Shown here in pieces: positions 23,301 through 33,747 of a DNA stretch of 64,000 nucleotides; the first letter of the stretch is position 1; each line of letters begins with the position of its first letter. Both the position numbers and the translations under genes were made by a program. Location of the stretch: NCBI GenBank assembly GCA_963281255.1, contig OY725489.1:7006523-7070522 (forward strand). The letters run 5' to 3'. The notes beneath the pieces are model-generated. The model had not been told where the DNA came from, searched no databases, and saw nothing but the letters and a program-made list of their open reading frames with translations. This DNA comes from Aphrocallistes beatrix (taxonomy: Eukaryota; Porifera; Hexactinellida; Sceptrulophora; Aphrocallistidae).

Positions 23301-24203
23301 TATTAGTCAATCAGATTCCAGAGATTTAACATTACAGTTGGCTTTCATTTTATAGGTTAATGGGCATTATACATAACTCAATGAACATATACAAGTCAGA
23401 ATCACTCTCTAGCCTAATGTAAGGATTATCATATTTTCACACCTTACCAAAATGCGACCAATAAAATTGCAGGTTTTTAAGTTAATATGGAATAGACCTG
23501 ACTCAATACACATAAGTTAATCACTCCCTAAACTTGAAATTTGATGGCTGAAATCTTCAACTGGGATAAGCAAATTCCGCTGTATGTATATTTTAGAATT
23601 TAATCAAACGAGAACTCCAATATTACTTTTCGTTTCACATGGGTACATAATGAAGCTGCGCTATCAGTCTGCCAACTGACATCTTTTCTCATCAATTTTA
23701 GTTTTCCTATCATGGTTTCCAAACGAACAAACGAAAATTTATAAATGAATCAAAATATTCGGCTTGGCTCTAATAGTATATTTATGGAAAATATTAGGTG
23801 TTATTTTAACACACTCCCATCCCTAAGGACAGGAATATGGGTCACCGAATATCATTGAAGGGGGAGCTTAAACCCCTTTGAGGGGTACAAGCATTCGTAG
23901 GTCGCACAAAAATATTCCCGCACAAAGTGCTATTTTGACTGGATTCAGCAGGCACCAAGCCTTGGGTTGCATTGATAATCGAGTTTAACAAATTTGAAAA
24001 ATGCACTACATTCAATTAATTAAGCAAGTAATCTTTTTATTCATTAAGGATACAACAACACAATCATTAGGATACAATTCTATTATAAACATGCACTATA
24101 AAAAAGCTTGTTCATTTACAAAACTATGCTAACTCCTGACTATTCTAACTACAGACTAAAAACTATTCCAATCATATATGCGGATACATATGTGGCAACA
24201 ACA
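23301..24203. other. intergenic DNA, nothing recognised
   Basis: AT-rich. CTGCGCTATCAGTCTGCC near 23655 echoes CTGCACTATCGGTCTGTC at 10734, a dispersed repeat. This region lies downstream of the dioxygenase-like gene. Confidence 0.4.
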
Positions 24204-26939
24204 TCAATATTTCTTAACGCCAGTTGCTTGGCTATATTCTTCAATCAATAACTTAGAAAAATCAGTAAATTTGAAATCGGAATTTGGCAAGAACTCTTGC
24301 AAATGGTTGTTTTCATCTATAAACTCGAACATGGGCCACTTCAAAAAGTCTTCCTTCCCAAATTGATAGCACTGAACTGTGGCACAAAAGTCATCTGTCG
24401 TATTCCAAAGTTTGTGTGTTTGATACCAGTTGGGAGAGATCCAGGTTACATCGCCCTTTTTCACGTCTAAATGCTTTAATGGTTCATCTCCTTTTTTTAC
24501 TGACTTGTTGTATAGCTTCACGTTGATGCTACCATGCAGACACTTTATTACGGCATACGCATTTCCATGGTTATGTATAGGACTGCCGTGGCCAGCTGGC
24601 CAGATCTCAAGTACATATGGAATACCCGGTGAATTCCCATGACTCTGACCAAGTGTAACCCTCAAATAGGTTTCTTTGTCACCTTTTCCTAACTCTCCTT
24701 CTTTTTCTACAAGTTTTTTGTTGAGGAGCATACCTTCAGTATCTTATATATTAAAACTCTAGGATTTGTTTGTTTGTTTGTTTGTTTGTTTGTTTGTTTG
24801 TCCGAATTGATTGAAGAATTGGGAAGTCGTAGAGATACGAAAATTGGCATGTAGGTGTCAAATGATGAATCTAGGATTAAGTTCGAAGATCTAAGCGAAA
24901 TGTTCACACCTCGCCGAGATAGGTGACAAAATGTGCTGACCAATCAAATTCGATTATTTTATAATGCAAATACATTGGAATAAAATTGTAGAGACTTATG
25001 CATACAATCAAAAGGACTATCTGTGATTGAAATTCATTGGTTTATGTGAGAACCAATCAATTATCAGCCTTTTATAATGCCATTCACACGATTCTATTTC
25101 ATATAAATGATTGAATACTGCTATTTTGAGTCTATAATTTGATTGTTAACAACAATTAAAGTGTGTTATATGCTACGATCAATCAATTCGATTATAAAAT
25201 AACTTTTAACGACGTGGACTGGAATTGATTATTTATTAAGTATAATAATCTTTAGCAATGTGAACTTTGTGTATTCAAATTGAGCTTACATTCAGATTAG
25301 TTGACTTAATACGAAGTAAATTATATTTATCACGAAACAATTTCTGCTACAGTTCTGATTTCATTAATGTAATCGTAGACAAATGACAATCCAGCGTACT
25401 TAGTATAAAACAAGAATGCGACGTATTGTTTCTCTAATATCCGCAAGCGCCCACTGGGTAAATCTGCAGACACGCAGTGTCTGCAAGCCGCGCAGCGCAA
25501 GCAAGCGAAGCGCGCTTGTTTATACTATAACGGATTGCATCAGATAATTTTATCTTGCCTCCGGCAGGCCAATCCAATTCAACATTTTTCTGTGCAACAT
25601 TGTCGAACAATTCCTTACAAGCCTGTGGTAGGCTAGCAGAGAATGTATAACGGTTAGAATCGAGTTCAAATAGACTAATTTCAGAACTATTAAGGACTAG
25701 ATGGGGCCAATTAACAATCAGTGGATATGGATAAAAAGCAACTTTTTTCTCAATATCTACCATTGATTTCACTAGTTCTATTGCTTCAGGATCCAAAGTG
25801 TGCTGATCAATAACATTTCTTATCTGTTTGATCAATTTATTCTCTTCGTCAAAAAGAGATAAATTCAAGGCAGTATATCCAGCTAAATTTACAAGTCCTA
25901 ACTTATTAGCCGCATAAAACCTAACTAATAATGATTGATCGACAATATCGTATAGTTCTACATGTTTTTCAATCCATGGGGCGAATATAAAGCTATTATC
26001 CTTCCTTATTTTCTCTGATTTCTTAGGATCAGTTACACCTTTGAGAAAATCGTATTCCAGTAGGGTAGTTTCTTCCATGATGTAACCCTTGCCATATTTC
26101 AACACTAGACGATCACGATTAAAGCTAAACCAATATCCTATTTTGTAGTCTGGTTCATAACCAAATTTTTTGCTTTTTATGGTGCGTGCTAACTCCATAC
26201 ATTTGATACCGTCACTTTTCCTAAAAGCTGCATAGTCTGCACCCACGTGCAACTCTACGAATTGATCAGGAACTTTGGAATTACGAATTATTATGTGAAA
26301 AGGTGTGTGTCTTTCTATATTGTAGATTACGGTGCCTTGACCAATGAGAGGATAATATAAGCTGTGGGTTGCTTGTCTTTTGAACTTTTTCCAGATATCT
26401 AATATAGTAGATTTTCCTATATCAGATGCCATTCCTATAATAAATAATTACGTATAATCATTGAACTTTATAGGCAAAAAAGAATTAAGTCGAATTCATT
26501 ATCACATTTGCTGTAATCAATCAATCATTCAAATTATTAATACAATTATGTTTTTATCGAAAAGATTGTATGGAGAAAGAATTTAAAATATAGATAATCG
26601 GGTATTCCAGAAGTAGGCCACTCTATCCAAAACAAGCCAATAAACTTCAAATAGATTCAAAATCAATGAGAAAAAAGAAACCGAGATAGGCATATAAATC
26701 AACAACAAAAAGATTGATCACTTTCTTTCCAACTAATAATATAGAAACGAATTAATTTAAAAAAGGATTGCAACGAAATTATAGGAAAAACTGAACTCAC
26801 TTGTATCGTATTTGATTCTGTTAAATCCTTCTTGGATTCTGCTAGATAGGTCGTGTTTGCGTGTTTCGAAAAGTCTGGAATAGTTTCGTTGTTGCAGTAT
26901 TGCGAGGTTTGAAGATAATGAAGCAGTATGTTTCTCTAT
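24204..26939 (-). CDS. cysteine-dioxygenase-like protein with N-terminal extension, carrying a Helitron
   Basis: Three minus-strand blocks. Block 1 (26939-26801) is open after an AG and ends at a GTGAGT donor. Block 2 begins at 26434 (acceptor TTATTATAG) and continues in phase through MASDIGKSTILDIWKKFK; it runs to about 25526. Block 3 (24733-24204) is a cupin: GHGSPIHNHGN gives the two iron-binding His, THKLWN the third, TYLRV the Arg and CYQFG the Tyr of type I cysteine dioxygenase, which oxidises cysteine to its sulfinate. The Cys that cross-links to that Tyr in mammals is Ala here. Blocks 2 and 3 are split by the Helitron 24742-25518. If spliced from GTATAA (25525) to TGAAG (24734), the frame is kept. 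The roughly 300-residue N-terminal region is not assigned; FHIIIRNS..., WFSFNRD suggests a beta-rich domain. Start: no Met in block 1, so either the Met at 26432 or an upstream exon. Confidence 0.75.
24742..25518 (+). mobile_element. Helitron-like element, subfamily 3, inside a coding exon
   Basis: Starts TCTTATATATTAAAACTC (24742), then a (TTTG)n run, and ends with hairpin GCAGACACGCAGTGTCTGC, GCGCAGCGCAAGCAAGCG and CGCGCTTG (25518). Flanks A (24741) and T (25519). 777 bp, no coding. Removing it rejoins the dioxygenase reading frame. Confidence 0.9.
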
Positions 26940-27359
26940 CTATCCAAGTAAGATAGCTGTGATGAGTTCAATGGACTTTGTAAGGAGATATTTATATTTA
27001 ATTAGGTTTACAGGTTAATGGTTCTTAACAAATTCCTCGCCGAGTCATAACCACTAGTCAGTTACACACGTCTCCAATAACATCATCGCTTTGATGATAA
27101 TTCTAGAACTTTCTAGAAAATGTAGTAATCCAATATGTCATCAGAGCACCTGGAGATATCTTGGCTAGGAGGAATGTACAAGTGAAATATCTTAAGAAAG
27201 TAACATCGAATTTGTCCTTAAAATTAATCTCATACTTAGAGAAATAGTTTTAACTCAATGATGATTTTCAGTTGCTCGGAGCAATATTAATTAGCTTCAA
27301 AATTGTCTTTGCATTTACATTCGTTCTAACCTTATATATTGATCTAAGGAATTTAGCAT
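26940..27359. promoter_or_regulatory. probable 5' region of the dioxygenase-like gene
   Basis: No gene on either strand. A further small upstream exon or the promoter of the minus-strand gene is expected here, but no TATA or initiator stands out. Confidence 0.25.
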
Positions 27360-27600
27360 ATGTCGCCAGAATAAGACCTAATTTGAAGTAGGAATGAGAC
27401 CTAAATATTTTAAAAGTAGGAATAAAACCTAAAACGTGTGAAGTAGGAATGAGACTTAAAACGTGTGAAATAGGAATAAGACCTAAAACGTGTGAAGACT
27501 AGACCCCACTTGGGAAGCACGTAGAGAAACAAGTCTGACCCTACTTGGGAAAGCACGTAGAGAAACGAGTGGGGTCAGACTGGACCCCACCCGAAAAGCT
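27360..27600. repeat. GTAGGAATAAGACCTAAA tandem repeat
   Basis: Five imperfect units of about 27 bp (GTAGGAATRAGACCTAAAA plus CGTGTGAA) followed by two units of ACTTGGGAAGCACGTAGAG. The same unit occurs at 50746-51010. Confidence 0.8.
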
Positions 27601-27839
27601 AGCTCACAAAGTAACATGGTATATGTAATAGGTTGTCCTTATGTCTGTTTTCCATCTAAAAATTGGATATTAAAGAATTAACTATCCCATTCCTGTAAAT
27701 TGTCGGCGAGGAGTTTGTAGTCTTAAGAACAAACAGTTAGCTACAAACACTCAATTCTGTTGTCAACAACATCTTCCTTACCTGTAGTACTAATGCAAGT
27801 TATATGAATTAGCTTTCAGCCTCAGAGGCTACGAATCTT
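27601..27839. other. intergenic DNA, nothing recognised
   Basis: No gene or element end seen. Confidence 0.4.
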
Positions 27840-28076
27840 AATAAGTTAAAGACTAGCTTCCAACGGTTGACATATGGTTTTCCGGAGTGTAGATTTAGAA
27901 TATTATAATTTCGGGTCTATTTGAGAAATTATTTGTTAACTTTTGTTTATAATATTTATATAAAGTAAACAAATTCTCAAAATAGGCTATATTGAGTAGC
28001 TCTAGGCGCCCGTAGGGCGACTCTGTGGACACAACATGTCCGCAAGTTGCGCAACGCAGCAAGAGAAGCGCGCTTG
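27840..28076 (+). mobile_element. Helitron-like element, subfamily 2, 3' end only
   Basis: AGACTAGCTTCCAACGG through the tail with GTGGACACAACATGTCCGC and a terminal CGCGCTTG at 28076 before T. The 5' two thirds are missing. Confidence 0.7.
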
Positions 28077-28801
28077 TAATGACTAAAAACCATATATCAA
28101 ACTTTGAAAGCTTATCAAAGCATGGATTCGAAATTTGTTTACTTATTTATATATTGTAAACAAAAGAAACAAAATATCCACAATAGAGCTTCAGAAATAT
28201 GATATTCCATATCTACACTTTTAAAAGTCTATATTATCCGTTTGAAGCTAGCTTCCTGCAATTATTTCAATTTCAAAAGTTGTGAAAATATGTATATAAA
28301 GGTGTAAAAAAATATTATTTATATGTCTTGTATTATTTGTATATATTTAATATCAATTGTACTAATTAATCCATTGAATTTCCTAGAATTGATGCAGCTG
28401 TATCTGTATTATGTAAATTATTGTGTTGAAACAACGTTTCTCTGTCATAACTAATGATATATATTTTGTCACCTTTTGGGTCGAATCGCTTAGTTCTTCA
28501 ACGCTCTTGTATAAATATTATTTCACACCTACTTACCAATTTTCAAGTTTCTAGCCCCTGCCAATTAAAATATTTCGAAACATTAGTAAATATTTCACAG
28601 AAGAGCACGGCAAGATCAGCTTTTCCGAACCTATTGTTATGGATAAAGGCTCCAACATGGATTGTGCGATCCAGTTAGCTTGATTGTAGTATATGTCACC
28701 GCCTCCACACTGTTAAGAGACCCAGCGTCAGGTCCCAGAGGTGAAGAAATTTGAAAAGGCGGTTGTAGTTCTTTGTAAATATGTGTCGCCATGCGCACTG
28801 T

Positions 28802-28976
28802 ATCCATAACAGATATACTAAACTGTCGGAGAAGCTTACAGAGAGCGTATGATTACCTCCAGTGGCTGACTGGTGACTCAAAACGTATACACATCGAGGT
28901 AGATCAATTTCAGGAAATTGTCCGTCCACATATCGGTGGTGAGCACAACGGCAGAGAAACAGATCGGTTCATGCAG
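28802..28976 (+). other. possible orphan exon of unknown family
   Basis: Open from an AG acceptor (CATAACAG) to a GTATCT donor after FMQ, including CRRSLQRAYDYLQWLTGD. The segment is less AT-rich than its flanks. Family not recognised and no neighbouring exon found; 28115-28330 upstream is a degenerate subfamily 2 Helitron body. Confidence 0.25.
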
Positions 28977-29099
28977 GTATCTCTGAGCTTGCCTAGTTCT
29001 GCGTAACGAAACGTCTTGTAACAAAATATCTGTGTTACGAATTATCTGTATAGATTTTCATAAAGAATACTGTCAATCCTGAAATTGAAATGTGAGAAA

Positions 29100-29263
29100 C
29101 AGGGTTTCATACAGAGGGTTGTAGGGGGGGCACTTGCCCCCCTGTTCATTCAAGTGCCCCCCTAGAAATAAAATGCATAACATGAAGAGATGTGATTTAG
29201 TACATTCCCCCCTTAGATATCCCATATTGCCCCCCTTGCATGCAAATCCTGTATGAAACACTG
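29100..29263. mobile_element. hAT-like MITE
   Basis: Ends CAGGGTTTCATACAG and CTGTATGAAACACTG. The interior has runs of G and C (TAGGGGGGGCAC, TGCCCCCCT). A clean 8-bp duplication is not visible (GTGAGAAA on the left, AGAAAACA on the right). Confidence 0.6.
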
Positions 29264-29687
29264 AGAAAACAAGCAAATCTGAAATTTCATTCTGTCATTA
29301 TTCTAACATACGATATTGATCACCTGACATTCTTTAGATTGCGCTTATTTTCTTCGTGGGAATTATGCATTAGAATTTTTTGAAAGATATCTCTAAGCAT
29401 AAAAGTATTGTATATAAAATATGATGCATGTGCTATTTTGTATATTTTTTGACTTTTTTCTGTTTTATTTGTTGCGCCCCAGGTGAGCTATTATTTTATT
29501 TATTTAATATTACTATTACAAGCTTCGCGGCTTGTAACCGACTTTCTTCGTTCGTACTTTGGTTGCTTTGCGGACTCACTATTGTCCTTTGGGGACTCTC
29601 TTCCTTTTCGGCCACTTTCATAGCCTCGCTTATGTAACATTACAATCCTACAATCAACTCTAGTGAATAAAAATCTGGTCATTCAGT
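29264..29687. other. intergenic DNA
   Basis: A short stretch (29519-29640) has ACAAGCTTCGCGGCTTGT and other small palindromes; the rest is AT-rich. No gene. Confidence 0.35.
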
Positions 29688-30164
29688 CAGTGGTGTACCG
29701 TAACCAAATGCCGCCCGGGGCGAAAAAGAATAGTCCCGCCCAGGTGTGAGATAATATTTAGTTTACTGTTTAATTAATTGAACATTTATTTAGATAACTT
29801 TTCTTGATTTCAGAGCCGCAAAGTCATTGATTATTGTATCAAAATTCATAACATTGCTAATATCTCTTTCTATAGATAAGATTGCCAAACTCGTTAGCCG
29901 AATTTGGCTCATTGTAGAAATCAGATAAGACTTAGTTTTAGTTTAGAGAAACTTCTTTCACAACTGGAAACGCTAATGTACATGGTAAGATATATTCTTA
30001 ACACAATTGGAAGGTTGGGAAGAGAATCTTCATCTAGTGTAAATTATATATAGATAATGTAACAGTACAATGTGACTCAAAATTGAACTGAAAATAAATT
30101 TACACCCTTTAATTAAGAGATAATATGAAGCCCCCCCGCCCCCCGCCCCCACGGTACGCCATTG
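29688..30164. mobile_element. hAT MITE with 8-bp duplication CATTCAGT
   Basis: Ends CAGTGGTGTACCGT and ACGGTACGCCATTG. CATTCAGT lies at 29680-29687 and 30165-30172. 477 bp, no transposase. Subterminal GCCGCCCGGGGCG and C-rich text resemble the 38629-38814 element. Confidence 0.92.
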
Positions 30165-30539
30165 CATTCAGTTTTAAACTCACTTCTTTCATTTCACTAT
30201 GTAAGTTGATTGTAACCTTGATTGATTAGTAATAAATTATGAAATTAGGGGCAAAACAACGGAAAGGACATACGTGTGGTCCATGGGGGGCGTATGAGAC
30301 TCCCGTCTAGAGAGGCTGGAAGCATAGGTGGAAATTTTGCTTGGGGGTGTGGGGTGGCTAATGTATTGTAAACAAAAAAAATGGGCTGGTAGTTCCCAGG
30401 AACTAATTTATTTGAGAAGACTTAGCCTTCCAAAACTCCCTCACGTGCCGTCTATGGTATGGACTAATCTACGAAACTAATGTACGCGTATCAGCATCAT
30501 TGCTATGAAAACTCAATTTTTGTACAAATTGATCATCAA

Positions 30540-31265
30540 ATTTACTCGAAAATATGATATTCGAAATCTACACCCCTAAAAACCCCAAGTCAACAGTTGG
30601 AAGCTAGTCTCTAGCTTTTTTTTGTAATTTATTTACTTAATGTATCTATTGTAAATAAAAGTAAACAAATAATTTATCATATAGATCTGAAAATATGATA
30701 TTCGAAATTTACACCCCTAAAACCCCATGTCAACCTTTGGAAGTTAGTTTCTAGCTTATTTTGTAATTTGTTTACTTTATGTATCTAATGTAAACAAAAG
30801 TAAACAAATAATTTATCATATCGATCTAAAAATACGATATTCAAAATCTATTCCCCTAAAAACCCCATGTCAACGTTGGAAGCTAGTCTCTAGTATATTT
30901 TTCAAAATTCGTTAAATGGTGTGAAAATATGCACATAACCTTTTTTATTGCTATTCACTATAATACATTTAAGATATCAAACATAAGTTGTGGCTTTAAA
31001 GTATTAATAACAATGACGATCTATTGTAGTGTCGTACAATGATTTCTATTGACATAGTGAGGTCATACGTTTATATTGTATTTGAAAGGTGTGAAAAATT
31101 GTTTCCATTTTTTCTTTGCAGAGGTGTGAAAATTTCGCTTAGATCTTAGAAATTAATCGTAGTCATTCCATTTGACACCTACATGCCAATTTTCATATCT
31201 CTACGACTTGCCAACTTTTGAATCAATTCAGACAAACACAAAAAAACCCCTAAGATTTTAATTTT
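30540..31265 (-). mobile_element. Helitron-like subfamily 2 body with internal tandem repeats
   Basis: Three tandem units of about 150 bp (CACCCCTAAAAACCCC, GGAAGCTAGTCTCTAG, TTTACTTTATGTATCTA) and then the rest of the subfamily 2 body. The 3' hairpin tail is absent and the 5' end is blurred at 31250-31265, directly next to the insertion at 31269. Confidence 0.6.
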
Positions 31266-31268
31266 CAA

Positions 31269-32036
31269 CAAGCGCGCTTCGCTTGCTTGCGCTGCGCGGC
31301 TTGCGGACACTTTGTGTCCGCAGAGTCGCCCTGCGGGCGCCTGAAGTTACTTGATCTAACCTATTTTGGGAATTTTTTCCCTTTTATAAATACTGTAAAA
31401 CAAAGGTTAACGAATAATTTCTCATATGGATCCTAAGATATAATATTTGAAATCTACAGCACTAAAAACCCCATTTCAACCGTTGGAAGCTAGTCTCTAG
31501 CCTATTTTTGTAATTTGTTTACTTTATGTATCTATTGCAGACAAAAGTAAACAAAAATTTATCATATTGATCTGAAAATGTAATATTCGAAATCTACACT
31601 CCTGAAAATATCATGTCACACGTTGGAAACTACTAGTCTCTAGCATATTTTTCAAAATTCGTCAAATGGTGTGAAAATATGTATACATATAGAGGTGTGA
31701 AAATGTGCACATAATCTTTTTTATTGCCATACACTATAATACATTTAAGATATCAAACATAAATTGTGGCTTTGAAGTATTAATAACAATGACGATATAT
31801 TGTAGTGTCGTACAATAGTTTCTATTGTGATAGTGTAGTCATTTATTTTGTATAGAAAAGGTGTGAAAAATTGCTTTCCTTTTTTGCAGAGGTGTGAAAA
31901 TTTCGCTTAGATCTTAGAACTTAATCGTAGTCATATCATTTGACACCTACATGCCAATTTTCACATCTCTTTGACTTCCCAATTCCTCAATCAATTCGGA
32001 CAAATAAAAAAAATCCTCGCTTTTTAATATATAAGA
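31269..32036 (-). mobile_element. Helitron-like element, subfamily 2, complete
   Basis: CAAGCGCGCTTCGCTTGC at 31269, hairpin GCGGACACTTTGTGTCCGC, hairpin CGCCCTGCGGGCG, and TTTTTAATATATAAGA ending 32036. Flanks A (31268) and T (32037). 768 bp. Confidence 0.85.
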
Positions 32037-32063
32037 TATATATGTCATGGTATATAAGATATA

Positions 32064-32600
32064 CAAGCGCGCTTCGCTTGCTTGTGCTGCGCGCCTGACG
32101 GACATTTTGTGTCCGCCGGAGGCGCCCTTTAGGCGCCTGGGGTCACATTGATTAATTATAAGGGAGAGAACATCTCTAAATACGTCTGTCCTACTGGCAT
32201 AATCGATATCGCACGAAAAATCACCAAGTTTGTCAATTCAAAAAATTTTGATACGTAATGATAACGTCATAGCAAAGTGATGAGTCATTATTTTTTGATG
32301 ATAGTTGCATCATATGTGAGGTATGTTAGTATACAGATTCTATTAAAAATTCAGCCTTCTATCTCCTATAATGGCTGAGTTATGCTCGAATAACTGTATT
32401 GCTTAACTTTTAAAAATGTGTCAATGACGTCATAATTCCATGATGAGTCGACATTTTCGTTTGTGCTCAGAACTTACTGGAGCCATAGCCAAAAAACTCC
32501 CACATGCCAAAAATCAGCTTTCTGGGCCTGGCAGTTTCTTCAATCAATTCGTTACAGATATATATAGATAGATAGATTAATCGAGTTTTAATAGTAAGGA
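32064..32600 (-). mobile_element. Helitron-like element, subfamily 1, complete
   Basis: CAAGCGCGCTTCGCTTGC at 32064 to TTTTAATAGTAAGGA at 32600, flanked by A and T. 537 bp. Its neighbour sequences on both sides share GATATATATGTCA, so it may have landed in a local duplication. Confidence 0.85.
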
Positions 32601-33555
32601 TATGTAAGATATATATGTCAAGTAAACTGGCCAAGATTTTAAAGAGTCTTGGCTGAGCCAAATTGTTGAGTTTACCTAAATTTGGAGCATCATACATTAT
32701 GGGTTGACAAGAAATTATACGAAACAAGCAAGTGACAACTGAATTACACCCTGTCCCCTCATAACTCATTGAAATGTCTCATACCTTCGTTGAATTGTTA
32801 ATATTTTTAATTAATTATTGTGCATTGCTAATTACTGTTGACATGAATGAGCTTTATATTAGCGTTAAAGGATTTTCTCAACTGGTAATCATAATCTTTA
32901 CTACTCTCACGCATAACGCATAACGCAATAAGATTAAACATAGCCTACTGTATATAAGGCCTCACAGTAACTTGCGGATTTGGGACTAAGGATGCGGTAG
33001 AAGATGGTTGAACTAATACATGAGCTGCCTTAAATCATTAACAAAGCACAATAGAGCTTAGGAATGTATTACCAGCATATATAAATATGCTGTCAAAGTA
33101 CCCATATCCATTGTTAAAATTTAGATTAGTCACCATATGGTTGCGCAATAGGGTATATTTGTAGCAAATTTGGTGATTTTCAGATGCCGTTTAGAGGCAC
33201 TTCTAAGTGTTTTTATTATAAAATTTTCCGCATATAGCTGAGATGTGAATGGGTTAATGCGAAAAATTTGGATTTTTTTGATGGAATATTGCTACATTCC
33301 AGTGTTGCTATAGAAACGTGTTTTGGTCAGTTGAGGTTATATCTTGAAAACCGCGTTAGCGAGACATTCAAATGTAATTCCATTTGATAGCCAATAGACT
33401 ATTTCTTATTAAGTGTTAATATAATTTATTTGTCTAAATTCAATGGTTTACGAGATATTCGACAAATTACCAAATGTGACCAATATGATACATTGCCGAA
33501 TATCTCGTAAACCATTGAATTTAGAGGTCGAAATTATATTATCGCTTAATAAGAA

Positions 33556-33717
33556 TGTAGTAGCTAGCGCTTAGGATTCTAGAATCTTCTATTATTTGTT
33601 TATCTAATGTTGCCTAGATACCTTATTACTTTTGTTTAGTTTAAATACTCTAGAGTAGTAGGCATTGTTGTTAAGTTATTCAATTGACTATTCATTGTTC
33701 TTGGCAAAGATACTACA
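33556..33717 (+). repeat. 5' LTR
   Basis: Starts TGTAGTAGCTAGC and ends GATACTACA, with TG...CA ends. A likely primer-binding site TGGCGACGAAGATAGGA follows at 33719. Confidence 0.95.
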
Positions 33718-33747
33718 CTGGCGACGAAGATAGGATTAAATTGATTA

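Noticed and set aside
25434..25525. C-terminal residues RASLACAARLADTACLQ of the dioxygenase frame as real protein
   Set aside because: They are the translation of the Helitron 3' hairpins; similar peptides appear wherever that tail occurs in an open frame.
33719..33735. tRNA gene next to the LTR
   Set aside because: The short match is only the primer-binding site; no cloverleaf follows.
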